From assembly GCA_023269085.1 (NCBI GenBank), contig JAHFML010000003.1, forward strand, positions 1-52,862: DNA of 52,862 nucleotides, in the 5' to 3' direction. Below, piece by piece: positions 8,989 to 19,182 of the stretch. The translations under genes and the position numbers were made by a program. How positions within the stretch are numbered: the stretch's first letter is position 1; each line of letters begins with the position of its first letter. The notes under the pieces are model-generated. The model made no database searches. It was not told the origin of the DNA and worked only from the letters and a program-made list of their open reading frames with translations. Source of the DNA: a bacterium. GTDB lineage: Bacteria > Patescibacteriota > Minisyncoccia > Phycocordibacterales > Phycocordibacteraceae.

Positions 8989-10173
8989 ATGAAGGATATC
9001 GCTCAAGCGGTGCTCGCACAGAACAATCAGCAAGCGAAGTATATTCGCACCTTTGACAGCGATGTGCAGACGCTCAAGGAAGGCGGGATGCCCGAACTCA
9101 CGCCTTTTCGCGAGCCAGAAGCCGCCGCGCCGGCAGAGATGGTGCCGGTCATGCCTATGGAATCGGTTGAGCCGACGTTCGAACCGATACTTATACAAAA
9201 AGAACCGGAACAACTAGCGACACCAGCAGAGGTTCCGGCCTTGCTCATCCCTCCAACGTCGCCTCTCCCGAGCGAGCCGACTCTGCCGCCCGTGCGCGAG
9301 CCAGAGCTCGCGCCAATCAAGACCTATGGCGGTGACTTCCAGGATCGGATGGACGATTTGCGCGCTTCACCGGTAACGGTCCTTGCGGCTGAACAAGATG
9401 CGCGGCCGGCGCCGTCTGCGGCGCCGGAGGATTTCACTCTCCCGCAAGAGAAGACGAATCCGTGGCCGATCGTTATCGGCGGCATCCTGCTTATCGCGGG
9501 CGGTGGCGCGGTGTTTGCGGCCTATTTGCATTACCGGGTCACATCAGCACCGGTCGTGGTGGCGCCGGGTATGTCAGCTCCGATATTCTTCGATGCTACC
9601 GAGCAGATGAGTGGTTCTGGAGCGAAACTTGCTCAGGCGATCGTGGCTTCGGTGGCGAAGCCATTGCCGAGAGGCACGGTGCGCCTGCTCTCGCTCGGCG
9701 AGAGCGCGACGACGAGCGTCTTCGCGTCGCTTGCGCTCCGCGCACCTGGTCTTCTTGCGCGCAATATCGATAAGGCGGGCGGCATGGCTGGTGTCGTGAG
9801 CGTGAGTACCGAACAAAGCCCATTTTTCATATTGATCGCCGACTCCTATAGCGCGACCTTCTCGGGGATGCTCTCTTGGGAGGTGCGGATGCCGAGCGAT
9901 ATGATGCTCATATTTCCTGCCTATGCGAATTCGCAGACCTCGACCTCGACGGTCGTGATGACGCCCGCTAAATTAGCAGGATCTGTCCCCGGACCGAAGC
10001 CAAGCTTCCGCGATGAGGTGATTGCGAATCATGATGTACGAGTGTACCGCGACGAAGTTGGCCGAAGCGTGCTCCTCTACGGGTATTGGAATGAGACAAC
10101 GCTCGTTATCGCTCGCGATCCTGCGGCGTTCGTCGCTCTGCTCGATCGTTTGGCGACATCGCATACGCGCTAG
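8989..10173 (+). CDS. Pro-rich, single-TM hypothetical protein
   Basis: Pro/Glu-rich N-terminus then NPWPIVIGGILLIAGGGAVFAAYLHY TM segment. Confidence 0.6.
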   Translation: MKDIAQAVLAQNNQQAKYIRTFDSDVQTLKEGGMPELTPFREPEAAAPAEMVPVMPMESVEPTFEPILIQKEPEQLATPAEVPALLIPPTSPLPSEPTLPPVREPELAPIKTYGGDFQDRMDDLRASPVTVLAAEQDARPAPSAAPEDFTLPQEKTNPWPIVIGGILLIAGGGAVFAAYLHYRVTSAPVVVAPGMSAPIFFDATEQMSGSGAKLAQAIVASVAKPLPRGTVRLLSLGESATTSVFASLALRAPGLLARNIDKAGGMAGVVSVSTEQSPFFILIADSYSATFSGMLSWEVRMPSDMMLIFPAYANSQTSTSTVVMTPAKLAGSVPGPKPSFRDEVIANHDVRVYRDEVGRSVLLYGYWNETTLVIARDPAAFVALLDRLATSHTR

Positions 10174-10196
10174 CGCGTATCTGCTATCATGCTCCT

Positions 10197-10544
10197 ATGA
10201 ACACAGAACAACAAAGACAAAAGCTCATCGAAGAAAGACAGAATCTCGAGTCCGAGATGGGGAAGATCGGCAGGAAGAATCCGTCTGTCCCGAACGATTG
10301 GGAGCCGACCGCAGGCGACGTCGGACAAGAAGCCGATCCGATCGATCAGGCAGAGCTCGTGACGGAGCTCGAGACCTCGTCGGCTATATTTACCGATCTT
10401 GAGGTGCGCTATGATCAGGTGCTCGCCGCGCTCGCGAAAATCGAGAAGGGGGCGTATGGCGTGTGCGAGACCTGCGGGAAGCCGGTTGAAGAAGCGCGGC
10501 TCGCGGTCGACCCGGCGGCACCGACCTGTATCGAGCATAAATAA
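10197..10544 (+). CDS. TraR/DksA-type zinc-finger protein
   Basis: C-terminal [28 protein letters not shown]. Confidence 0.85.
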   Translation: MNTEQQRQKLIEERQNLESEMGKIGRKNPSVPNDWEPTAGDVGQEADPIDQAELVTELETSSAIFTDLEVRYDQVLAALAKIEKGAYGVCETCGKPVEEARLAVDPAAPTCIEHK

Positions 10545-10548
10545 TCAT

Positions 10549-12114
10549 ATGACCGCGCCCGCGCCGAAGTCAGCAGCGGAACGCGCGCAAGAATTACCAA
10601 AACACGGCTACGCGAAGACGCTTGCCGCCCAGCCGGTCGGCTCGCAAGCGGAGCTGGTCGTCGTCGAGGCCGACCTCACGCGCGGTCTCCACAACTTCGC
10701 CGTCGTCGGGCTCGCCGACAAGGCGGTCGATGAGGCGCGCGACAGGGTGAGCGCGGCGATACGCCACTCGGGCTACAAGCCGCCGAAGCAACAGAACAAG
10801 CGCATCGTCCTCTCACTCTCGCCGGCCGACTTGAAGAAGGAAGGCTCGCACTATGACCTCGCGCTCGCGGTCGCCTATCTCATCGCCGCGGGCGACCTCG
10901 AACCTCGCGTTGAGGGGATGCTCTTTATCGGCGAGCTCGCGCTCGACGGCGCGCTACGCGGCGTGCGCGGCGTCTTGCCGCAGGTTCTCGCCGCGAAACG
11001 ACACGGCGTGAAGTCGATTTTTGTACCACAAAAGAATGCTGAAGAAGCGTTGCTCGCTGAGGGCGTCGCTATCTATGCGCCCGCGACGCTCGCCGAGCTC
11101 ATGGCGCACCTGAAGGGCGAGAAGCCCTTGCCGCGGCTTGTGCGCGATCGGAAGATCCCGCCGCCGCCGCTCGCCCTCGATCTCGCAGAAGTGAAAGGGC
11201 AGGAGAGCGCGAAGCGCGCGCTCGAGATAGCGGCGGCCGGCCGGCATAATATCGTCTTCTACGGCCCGCCCGGCACCGGCAAGACGATGCTCGCTCGCGC
11301 GCTCGCGGGCATTCTCCCGCCCCTCACGAGCGACGAGATGCTTGAGGTGACGGCGATACATTCGACCGCAGGCTTGCTCGGGAATGGCGAAGCCGTGCAT
11401 TGGCCGCCCTTCAGAGCGCCGCACCACTCGGTCTCGCATGTGGCGATCGTTGGTGGGGGGACCTTCCCCAAGGCGGGTGAGGTGACGCTCGCGCACAAAG
11501 GCGTCCTCTTCCTTGATGAGTTCCCCGAGTTTGAATCAAGGGTACTCGAAGCGCTTCGCCAACCGCTCGAGGATAAAATAGTGACGGTCTCGCGGGCGCG
11601 AGCGACGATCACCTTCCCCGCCGACTGCATGATTGTCGCGGCGATGAATCCGGCGGACACGCTCTCGACAGACGCGCGGACGGCAGTCCGCGCGGCAGAG
11701 AAGCAAGCGCGTCGTATCTCACGACCGATTGTAGACCGACTCGATCTCTGGATCGAGGTACCGCTCGTCCCGCACGACACACTCGCGAAGCTCTCGACCG
11801 GCGAATCGTCGGTGAAGGTGCGCGAGCGCGTGGTCGCGGCGCGACTACGCGCCGCGAAACGCATCGGCAAGAGCGGAGCGACTAATGCGGCGCTTTCTGG
11901 TCGCGAGCTAGATGAGAAGGGTAATTTTAGTATCGCGGCACGAGAAGCGTTGACTGCCGCCGCCGTGCGCATGAATCTCTCGCCGCGCTCCTACCACCGC
12001 ACGATGCGCGTCGCGCGCACCATCGCCGACCTCGCTGGCGCCGACATCGTAACGCCCGCCTTCATCCACGAGGCGCTCCAGTACCGCCCTCGTGGCCTTT
12101 TCGGTTTTGAATAA
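10549..12114 (+). CDS. comM: YifB/ComM-family Mg-chelatase-like AAA ATPase
   Basis: [79 protein letters not shown]. Confidence 0.93.
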   Translation: MTAPAPKSAAERAQELPKHGYAKTLAAQPVGSQAELVVVEADLTRGLHNFAVVGLADKAVDEARDRVSAAIRHSGYKPPKQQNKRIVLSLSPADLKKEGSHYDLALAVAYLIAAGDLEPRVEGMLFIGELALDGALRGVRGVLPQVLAAKRHGVKSIFVPQKNAEEALLAEGVAIYAPATLAELMAHLKGEKPLPRLVRDRKIPPPPLALDLAEVKGQESAKRALEIAAAGRHNIVFYGPPGTGKTMLARALAGILPPLTSDEMLEVTAIHSTAGLLGNGEAVHWPPFRAPHHSVSHVAIVGGGTFPKAGEVTLAHKGVLFLDEFPEFESRVLEALRQPLEDKIVTVSRARATITFPADCMIVAAMNPADTLSTDARTAVRAAEKQARRISRPIVDRLDLWIEVPLVPHDTLAKLSTGESSVKVRERVVAARLRAAKRIGKSGATNAALSGRELDEKGNFSIAAREALTAAAVRMNLSPRSYHRTMRVARTIADLAGADIVTPAFIHEALQYRPRGLFGFE

Positions 12115-12159
12115 AACAAAATACAAACGCATGGCGAGAGTGTGAATGTCTGATATTCA

Positions 12160-12200
12160 CAGAAACAAATACAGCGCCGAAGGCGCCGTATTTGTTTCTG
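12160..12200. terminator. Long perfect hairpin downstream of comM
   Basis: cagaaacaaatacagcgccgaaggcgccgtatttgtttctg. Confidence 0.6.
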
Positions 12201-12204
12201 CCCA

Positions 12205-12300
12205 ATAACCGTGAAAAGGTATGTATTTTATACACTTTTTCACGGTTATATTGCTATAATAGTGAAAAGGTGCTAATATTCTTGTATATTTAACGGTTAT
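12205..12300 (+). promoter_or_regulatory. Fic-gene promoter with large operator
   Basis: Perfect 13-bp inverted repeat ATAACCGTGAAAA...TTTTCACGGTTAT (12205-12249), extended -10 TGCTATAAT, plus extra half-sites GTGAAAAGGT (12262) and AACGGTTAT (12292). Confidence 0.65.
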
Positions 12301-12303
12301 TAT

Positions 12304-13182
12304 ATGTCGCGGACACTTCAAGCATACAAGACGATTACGACCCTTCGGGAGCGATACAGCACACTTAAAATCGGACAGGAAAGCCTTCTCGCCGTACTCG
12401 CGGAAGCAGAGATTCCAGAGCAGGTTTACAACTCAAATGCTATTGAAAACTCAACGCTTACGCTCGAGGAGACCGAAAAGATTCTCATACAGATTGATCT
12501 TGACCGGTATATTTCCGAACGGGAGTTATTTGAAACAAAAAATCTCGCGCGCGTGATGGTGTATATCGGTCACACGGCACACGAAAAACCACTGACATTG
12601 GGAATAACCACGCTTCTCCATAAGATGCTTATTGCAAACATTCGGGATGATATCGCTGGGCGTTTTCGTGAAGAGAGCGAGTGGGTACGCGTGGGGAATT
12701 ACATTGCGGCGGATCCCAAGGATGTAGTACGCCTCGTGACTCGGGCGCTCTCGATGTACGAGAGTACGCCACAAGAGCACATCGTACGGCGAGTCGCGCG
12801 ATTCCACCTCACTTTTGAGCGTATACATCCGTTTGTGGACGGCAATGGTCGTATTGGGCGCGTTATCAACAATTATCTCCTCTTGCGCGACGGATATGTT
12901 CCGATCAACATCGCGTTCATCGATCGTGCGCTGTACTATGAAGCGTTCAAGGAGTTTGACAGAAATGGTCAAACAGACATCATGGAGGGTATCGTGGCAC
13001 GAGCCATCACTATGAGTTATCATAAACGACTCGCGTACCTAGAGCATCAGGAAATCATTTCAATTGCCGAGTATGCGCATCGTACGAAGACATCCCATCA
13101 AAATCTTCTCAATAAAGCCAAGCGTCAAACGATTCCTGCATTCCTCGAAAAGGGCACATGGAAAATTGGGATAGCACGATGA
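12304..13182 (+). CDS. Fic-family protein with N-terminal inhibitory motif and C-terminal wHTH-like region
   Basis: HPFVDGNGRIGR Fic motif; SNAIENS matches (S/T)xxxE(G/N). Confidence 0.92.
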   Translation: MSRTLQAYKTITTLRERYSTLKIGQESLLAVLAEAEIPEQVYNSNAIENSTLTLEETEKILIQIDLDRYISERELFETKNLARVMVYIGHTAHEKPLTLGITTLLHKMLIANIRDDIAGRFREESEWVRVGNYIAADPKDVVRLVTRALSMYESTPQEHIVRRVARFHLTFERIHPFVDGNGRIGRVINNYLLLRDGYVPINIAFIDRALYYEAFKEFDRNGQTDIMEGIVARAITMSYHKRLAYLEHQEIISIAEYAHRTKTSHQNLLNKAKRQTIPAFLEKGTWKIGIAR

Positions 13183-13213
13183 TACTGTGCATAACCCCCT
13201 TTACCAACCCATC

Positions 13214-13224
13214 GGGGGGGGGGG
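13214..13224 (+). repeat. Poly-G tract (11 G) upstream of family copy 1
   Basis: TTTACC-aacccatc-G11-c-TACTCT. Confidence 0.9.
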
Positions 13225-13265
13225 CTACTCTAAAGGCACAATCTTTATAAACATACCCACACACA

Positions 13266-13880
13266 ATGAAAGACCTCATCCGTTCTACAATCAAACTAAC
13301 AGCAGCATCCTCTCTAACCCTCCTAGCTTTCTATGCTATCAATGCTCAAGCACAATCAGCTTGGACTCCTCCCTCGTCAACACCACCAGCAGGCAATGTA
13401 GCAGGACCTCTCACAGTCTCTTCTACAGGTCAGAGCAAAGCAGGCAACCTTATGTTGAATACAGATGGTGCTCTTGCTAATGGTCTTATTGTTGCCGCTG
13501 GCAAGGTTGGTATAGGGACGCTGACTCCTACACAAGCATTGGATGTGAGTGGCAAGATCAGAATGGCAACACAGACCGCCACTGCAGATGCCGCGGATAT
13601 CGTCGCGACGAAGGGGTATGTGGACGGGAAGGTCCCAAATGGAGTTTGCCCAAGCGGTCAGTTTGTGACAGGAATTTCTAATGGAATTATTCAATGTGCT
13701 CCTTCTGGCGGAAACCAAATCGTAGGAGGGTGTGACCAAGCGACTATATTCGGATCGAACTGTTGGGGTGGTGCTGATGGTGGCAGATATGCGAATTGTC
13801 CAACAGGTTCAACTCCTCATATTATGGGCGGTAGTAGTAATGATGGCGCTATATTTACTTATTTCTATTGTACGCGATAG
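13266..13880 (+). CDS. Secreted protein, conserved-N/variable-C family, copy 1
   Basis: Signal peptide; SAWTPPSSTPPAGNVAGPLTVSSTGQSKAGNLMLNTDGALANGLIV...VGIGTLTP shared with three other loci. Confidence 0.8.
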   Translation: MKDLIRSTIKLTAASSLTLLAFYAINAQAQSAWTPPSSTPPAGNVAGPLTVSSTGQSKAGNLMLNTDGALANGLIVAAGKVGIGTLTPTQALDVSGKIRMATQTATADAADIVATKGYVDGKVPNGVCPSGQFVTGISNGIIQCAPSGGNQIVGGCDQATIFGSNCWGGADGGRYANCPTGSTPHIMGGSSNDGAIFTYFYCTR

Positions 13881-13949
13881 GAAGGGACGTGTAGATAATT
13901 TATACACATCACACCATGAAACCGAACAGCCCGTGATAAAAAATAGTTT

Positions 13950-13968
13950 ACATAGGACTGTCCTATGT
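13950..13968. promoter_or_regulatory. Palindrome ACATAGGAC-T-GTCCTATGT
   Basis: Perfect 9-bp arms in an AT-rich intergenic region. Confidence 0.4.
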
Positions 13969-14025
13969 TGTTGTAATAATGTCCTCATGAAAAGTCTAAG
14001 CCAGATTTTTATGTCCCACACCAGC

Positions 14026-14082
14026 ATTTATCCATGAAGCACTCCAGTATCGCCCGTGCGGCCTCTTCTGGTTTGAATAAAA
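14026..14082 (+). pseudogene. Remnant of a second comM 3' end
   Basis: Encodes [17 protein letters not shown], compare comM end [17 protein letters not shown]. Confidence 0.75.
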
Positions 14083-15192
14083 TTATTGCGCGGTGCAGTT
14101 GGTACTCCCGACGACACAGGCACGGAGCGGGTTGGCCGCGCCGCGGACTTCGAAGTGGAGATGCGCGCCGGTCGAGAGTCCTGTCGAGCCGACATAGCCG
14201 ATCACGTCGCCCGAAGAGACGCTCTGCCCCGATGAGACAGCCGTGCGCGTCATATGGCTGTAGAGCGTTTGCGAGCCGTTGTCGTGGGTGATGACGACAT
14301 AGTTGCCGTAGCCGCCGTCCCATGCGCCAGTGCCGCGCGATATGATGACGACACCATCAGCCGCGGCGTGAATCGGTGTGCCGCGCGGCGCCGCGAGATC
14401 AACGGCGTTCCAGCCATGCGTTCCTTGGGTGACGAGCGCACCTGGGATCGGGTCGACATAGTAGCCGGGGAATGAGGCGCCGCCGCCGCCGAGGTATGGC
14501 TCATAGATCTTGCCGGATCTTTTCTTGCTCGATGGCTTCGAGACAGGAGCTTTGGGCGTCACTTCGCCGCCAGGGATGATGATGCTCGTGCCCACCGCAA
14601 GCGCGCCCGCCGTGTCGAGGCCGTTGAACTGCGCAATTTCGCCCGCGTCGGCGTTGTATCTCTTCGCCAGCGATTTGAGCGTGTCGCCCTTCACGACGGT
14701 ATGCTCCGTTCCCGAGACAGGGAGAATAATAAGAGTGTCGCCCACATGAAAATCTTTTGCACTACTCATGTTGTTCGCCCAGATAATAGTGTTTGCGGAA
14801 ACGCCGAACATGTCCGCAATTTCAGAAAGGGTGTCGCCTCGACGCACGACATAGATTGAGATGTGGTCCGATTGCGTCGAGCTCGCGACATCGGCGATGG
14901 TGCCGGCTGGTCCGGTGTGAGCGAGCACGGCATTGTCGCTCGTGGTGAGCGTGTCGCCGATACCCTTGTTCGGGTTCGGGTCGATGTTGGTGGCGGCGGC
15001 GAGCAAGGGTGTTGCCGAACTCGGCATATGTAAAGCGCTCGCCGCATCGGCGTTTGTCGAGAACGGCCAGAATGCGTCTGCCTGGTTGGGTACAGAAATT
15101 GCTGCAACAATGAGCAAAGCAAGTACGGTAGAGAGAGATGGAAGTTTGAAAGTAATGGGAAACGAAGGAAGTCGGCGGGTCAGCAAGTACAA
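14083..15192 (-). CDS. M23-family peptidase with two LysM domains
   Basis: YVVRRGDTLSEIADMFGVSANTIIWANN and HTVVKGDTLKSLAKRYN; GYGNYVVITHDNGSQTLYSHM...STGLSTGAHLHFEVR. Confidence 0.93.
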   Translation of the reverse strand: MYLLTRRLPSFPITFKLPSLSTVLALLIVAAISVPNQADAFWPFSTNADAASALHMPSSATPLLAAATNIDPNPNKGIGDTLTTSDNAVLAHTGPAGTIADVASSTQSDHISIYVVRRGDTLSEIADMFGVSANTIIWANNMSSAKDFHVGDTLIILPVSGTEHTVVKGDTLKSLAKRYNADAGEIAQFNGLDTAGALAVGTSIIIPGGEVTPKAPVSKPSSKKRSGKIYEPYLGGGGASFPGYYVDPIPGALVTQGTHGWNAVDLAAPRGTPIHAAADGVVIISRGTGAWDGGYGNYVVITHDNGSQTLYSHMTRTAVSSGQSVSSGDVIGYVGSTGLSTGAHLHFEVRGAANPLRACVVGSTNCTAQ

Positions 15193-15338
15193 AAGTAGCC
15201 TAAATACGGCGTATATAGGCTACTTCTTGAAATCAGTCATGACAGTCGATACCACCGAGTATAGCCCCGTTAGATTGAGAGTCAACCGGCTCGCGAGATA
15301 GCTGTGGAGAACGCTTTTTGAGGTATATTTCAATAATT

Positions 15339-18338
15339 ATGTATCTCGATGGATTGAATGACGCGCAGAGAGAGGCGGTCCTCGCGAAGGACGGCCCGAT
15401 CTCGGTCCTTGCGGGTGCGGGGAGCGGGAAGACGCGCGTGCTCGCGACGCGGGTGTATCACCTGATCCGCGAGGGCGTACCGGCCGACACTATCCTCGCG
15501 GTCACCTTCACCAACAAGGCGGCACGCGAAATGCGCGAGCGGGTTAGGACACTGCTTGGCAACGATTCGGCCGTCCCCTTCGTCGCGACCTTCCACGGGC
15601 TCGGGCGCGAATTGCTCGAGAAATATGGCTCGGCTATTGGCGTGCCGCGCTTCTTCAGCGTCTATGACCGCGACGACTCGGAGCGAGCGATCGGTGCCGC
15701 GCTCAAGGCGCTCGACGTCTCGACCAAAGAGCTCTCGCCGCGCGCGGTCCTCGGGCGCATCTCGCGCGCCAAGGGCGAGGGGATGCGCGCGAGCCAATTC
15801 GCCGAGAAGTACGGGCGCACGAGCTTCGGCGGTCGAATCGTCGCCGAGGTGTGGGCGCGATACGAGAAGACGCTGAAGGAAGAGAAGGCGCTCGACTTCG
15901 ACGATCTCATCGCGCTCCCGGTGCGCCTGCTCGAAGAGCGCGCCGACGTGCGCGCAGTCGCGCAGTCGCGGTGGCGCTATATTCATATCGATGAGTACCA
16001 AGATACGAACGAGCTGCAAGGGCGTCTCGCGAACATACTTGCCGCGAAGCATCACAATTTATTTGTTGTTGGCGATATCGATCAGTGTCTTATTGCGGGT
16101 ACGCAGATCACCGTACCCGATGGATCAGAACGACCGATAGAGAAGATACGAAAAGGCGACCTGGTGCTCTCTAACTACGGAAGCGGTGATGTGCGACCGG
16201 CGCTGATTTCTCGCGTTTCTTCTCGTCGAGCAACGGGCGAGCTGATACGCATCACGACGAACCGTGGGCGAGAGATAACGAGTACGGAAGATCATATGCA
16301 CTTCGCCGGATATCGGCTCGGCATAACACCGCAACTGTATTTCACGTACCTCATGTTCAAGGATGGAAAGGGGTGGCGACTTGGCGTCTCGCAGACGTAT
16401 ACCAACGGACAGCGTGTTTCGATGGTCGGCTTCCAGCAGAGATGCAATCAAGAGCACGGTGATGCGGTGTGGGTTGTCGGTACGCACGACACGACTCAAG
16501 ATGCGCGCATTCTCGAATACCGCTTATCGCTCCGATATGCCCTGCCGACGCTACCGTTTGTCGCGCGGAAGGGGAGTACGGGCGGATATGTGCATGACCA
16601 AAAGGTGCTCGACAGTATATTTGCTTCGTTTGATACCGAGAAAGGGGCGGGGAAATTATTGAAAGAGTGTGGATTGTCGCGCGAGTATCCGCACCATCGG
16701 GCGCAGGCGACACGGAGCGACCGTCGTAATATCGTTGTAACGATGTGTGGCGAGCATCGAGGCAGGACGCCCATGCATAGGATTTCTCTCATGGGGAGCG
16801 ACGCCGAAGGGAAACGTCTGCTCCGTGCGGCGGGGTTCTCGGTGCGCCCTGCGAAGGCTGGTTCGCAGAGTTGGCGATTCGAGACGGCGAATAAAGACTA
16901 TGCGGCCGTTGTCGATATGATTGAACAACTACAGACGATTTTCCCCAAGGCGCACAGCGTGCGGATGGCGCGGCTGGGCGGGAAGAAGGCGAATCCGAAA
17001 GATGGAAACGCACTCCCCTTCATGCCGGCCGGAAGCGTAGAGAGGGGCATGGTCATGTTCGACCATGAGGGGGTATTCGATGTGGTGAAGAGTGTCGAAC
17101 GAATACCGTCGCAGGGCGTGCGAGTCTATGATCTTGATGTCGAACATACACACAACTTCATTGCGAATGGCATGACAACGCATAATTGCATCTATACCTG
17201 GCGGGGCGCGACTATTGAGAACCTGCTTACATTCGAAAAACAATATCCCGAAGCGCAGACGATTGTCCTCGAGCGTAATTATCGCTCGACCAAAACGCTC
17301 GTCGATGCGGCGAACGCGGTCATCGAGAAGAATAAAAATCGTAAGGAGAAGCGCTCAACGACCGAGCAAGGGAAGGGTGAGCCAATCGTCCTGCATCTCG
17401 CGACGAACGCCGAAGACGAAGCGCACTGGGTAGCGCAGAAGATTCGCGAGCTGATGATAGCCGGGAAGAAACCAGAAGAGATTGCGATCTTGTATCGCAC
17501 CAACTTCCAATCTCGCGCGCTTGAGGAGGGACTCTTGCGCGCGGGTGTGCCCTACAAGCTCCTCGGGACGAAATTCTTCGGTCGCAAAGAGGTGAAGGAC
17601 GCACTCGCGTGGATGCGGCTCGCGATGGACCCTGCGAGAGAACAGGACAAGATGCGCGCGGCGGCTGCGCCGCCGCGCGGCATCGGCGCAGTCACCCTCG
17701 GCAAGCTCGTTGCTGGCCAGCGCGCCGCTCTCCGCGCGAGCGACCTCGCGAAGGTCGAGCTTTTCGAACACATTATTAAAGAGCTCGCGCTCGCCGCCGA
17801 GACGCTCCCGCCCTCGGCATTCGTGAAGCTCGTCATCGAGAGAAGCGGCATGAAGCGGGCGATGCTCGACGAGGGGAGCGAGGAGGACAAAGAGCGATTC
17901 GAGAATGTCGAGGAGCTCGCCTCGGTAGCAGCAAGGCACGATGCTCTCGTTGGTAAAGAGGGCATTGCGCTCTTCCTTGCTGAAGCGGCTTTAGCGAGTG
18001 ATCAAGACGAGCTCGATCAAGGAGAGAAGAAGGGCGTGACGCTCATGACGGTCCATGCGGCCAAGGGGCTCGAGTTCGACACGGTCTTCGTGACGGGCAT
18101 GGAGGAAGGGCTCTTTCCCCACACCGCAATGGGGAACGATACGCATCGCGACGACGAAGAAGAACGGCGCCTCTTCTATGTCGCGATGACGCGCGCGAAG
18201 TCGCGCCTCTTCCTCACCCTCGCGCGCGTGCGCAAAATCTACGGCAGCGACTCGTATGCCGCGCCCTCCTCCTTCCTCGCCGACATCGACTCCTCGCTTC
18301 TCTTGTATGATGAGACTGATGGCTATGACATTTATTAA
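15339..18338 (+). CDS. UvrD/PcrA-type SF1 DNA helicase interrupted by an intein
   Basis: LNDAQREAVLAKDGPISVLAGAGSGKTRVLATRV; HIDEYQDTNELQ; GDIDQ|intein|CIYTWRGA; VTLMTVHAAKGLEFDTVFVTGMEEGLFPH. Confidence 0.95.
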   Translation: MYLDGLNDAQREAVLAKDGPISVLAGAGSGKTRVLATRVYHLIREGVPADTILAVTFTNKAAREMRERVRTLLGNDSAVPFVATFHGLGRELLEKYGSAIGVPRFFSVYDRDDSERAIGAALKALDVSTKELSPRAVLGRISRAKGEGMRASQFAEKYGRTSFGGRIVAEVWARYEKTLKEEKALDFDDLIALPVRLLEERADVRAVAQSRWRYIHIDEYQDTNELQGRLANILAAKHHNLFVVGDIDQCLIAGTQITVPDGSERPIEKIRKGDLVLSNYGSGDVRPALISRVSSRRATGELIRITTNRGREITSTEDHMHFAGYRLGITPQLYFTYLMFKDGKGWRLGVSQTYTNGQRVSMVGFQQRCNQEHGDAVWVVGTHDTTQDARILEYRLSLRYALPTLPFVARKGSTGGYVHDQKVLDSIFASFDTEKGAGKLLKECGLSREYPHHRAQATRSDRRNIVVTMCGEHRGRTPMHRISLMGSDAEGKRLLRAAGFSVRPAKAGSQSWRFETANKDYAAVVDMIEQLQTIFPKAHSVRMARLGGKKANPKDGNALPFMPAGSVERGMVMFDHEGVFDVVKSVERIPSQGVRVYDLDVEHTHNFIANGMTTHNCIYTWRGATIENLLTFEKQYPEAQTIVLERNYRSTKTLVDAANAVIEKNKNRKEKRSTTEQGKGEPIVLHLATNAEDEAHWVAQKIRELMIAGKKPEEIAILYRTNFQSRALEEGLLRAGVPYKLLGTKFFGRKEVKDALAWMRLAMDPAREQDKMRAAAAPPRGIGAVTLGKLVAGQRAALRASDLAKVELFEHIIKELALAAETLPPSAFVKLVIERSGMKRAMLDEGSEEDKERFENVEELASVAARHDALVGKEGIALFLAEAALASDQDELDQGEKKGVTLMTVHAAKGLEFDTVFVTGMEEGLFPHTAMGNDTHRDDEEERRLFYVAMTRAKSRLFLTLARVRKIYGSDSYAAPSSFLADIDSSLLLYDETDGYDIY
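16086..17186 (+). other. Intein (367 aa) in the helicase motif GDxDQ|C
   Basis: Starts CLIAGTQITVPDGSERPIEKIRKGDLVLS (block A), TSTEDHMHF (block B), ends VRVYDLDVEHTHNFIANGMTTHN before Cys+1. Confidence 0.92.
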
Positions 18339-19092
18339 AGCGAAGCAATCTCTTGGGCAGAATTTCTTGATGCACGCGCGGATAGCGGAGCGGATAGCGA
18401 AGACCGCGCCGCTACCGAGCGGCGCGGTGGTGCTCGAGATTGGGCCGGGGACGGGCATGCTCACACGCGAATTGTTGAAAATCGCGAAGAAGGTCATTGC
18501 GGTCGAGGCAGACGGCGAGCTTTTTGAAAAATTGCGAGCCGACTTCGCGGGTGAGATAGCGAGCGGGCAACTCGAACTCCATCATGCCGACATTCGCGCC
18601 TTCGACCTCGCGCCGCTCCCGCGCGGCTACGCGCTCGTCGCGAACATTCCCTATTATCTCACCGGCGAAATCTTCCGCATGTTTCTCGAAGCAGAAAATC
18701 AGCCGAGCTCGATGACGCTTTTGGTACAAAAAGAAGTTGCCGAGCGTATTGTTGGAAATCGCTCGAAGAAAGAGAGCATCCTCTCGCTCTCGGTGAAGGC
18801 GTATGGCACGCCGAAGCTCGAGTTCACCGTCCCGCGCGGCGCCTTCACTCCCGCGCCGAAGGTCGACTCGGCCGTGCTCACGATACGCGAAATTTCGCGA
18901 CGAAATTTCGCGACCCGCGCCGTCGAAGAGCGATTCTTCGCGCTCCTCCACGCCGGCTTCGCGCACAAGCGCAAGTTCGTTCGGAAGAATCTCGCCGAAG
19001 CCGGCCTCCCCGCGGGCGACATCCCCGAGAAGGCGCGCGCCGAAGACCTCCCGCTCGTCGTCTGGCTCGCTCTCGCTCAAGAAGAGAAGTAA
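18325..19092 (+). CDS. rsmA: 16S rRNA (adenine1518/1519-N6)-dimethyltransferase
   Basis: KQSLGQNFLMH, VLEIGPGTGMLTREL, LVANIPYYLTGEI. Confidence 0.95.
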   Translation: MTFIKAKQSLGQNFLMHARIAERIAKTAPLPSGAVVLEIGPGTGMLTRELLKIAKKVIAVEADGELFEKLRADFAGEIASGQLELHHADIRAFDLAPLPRGYALVANIPYYLTGEIFRMFLEAENQPSSMTLLVQKEVAERIVGNRSKKESILSLSVKAYGTPKLEFTVPRGAFTPAPKVDSAVLTIREISRRNFATRAVEERFFALLHAGFAHKRKFVRKNLAEAGLPAGDIPEKARAEDLPLVVWLALAQEEK

Positions 19093-19182
19093 TCCCCACC
19101 CCCTTGCTTTTTTTTGGCGTGTATGGTATAGGGATATCGGATGTGGCATCCTGCCGCATGCTCTTTGACCTAGGAGGTCACC

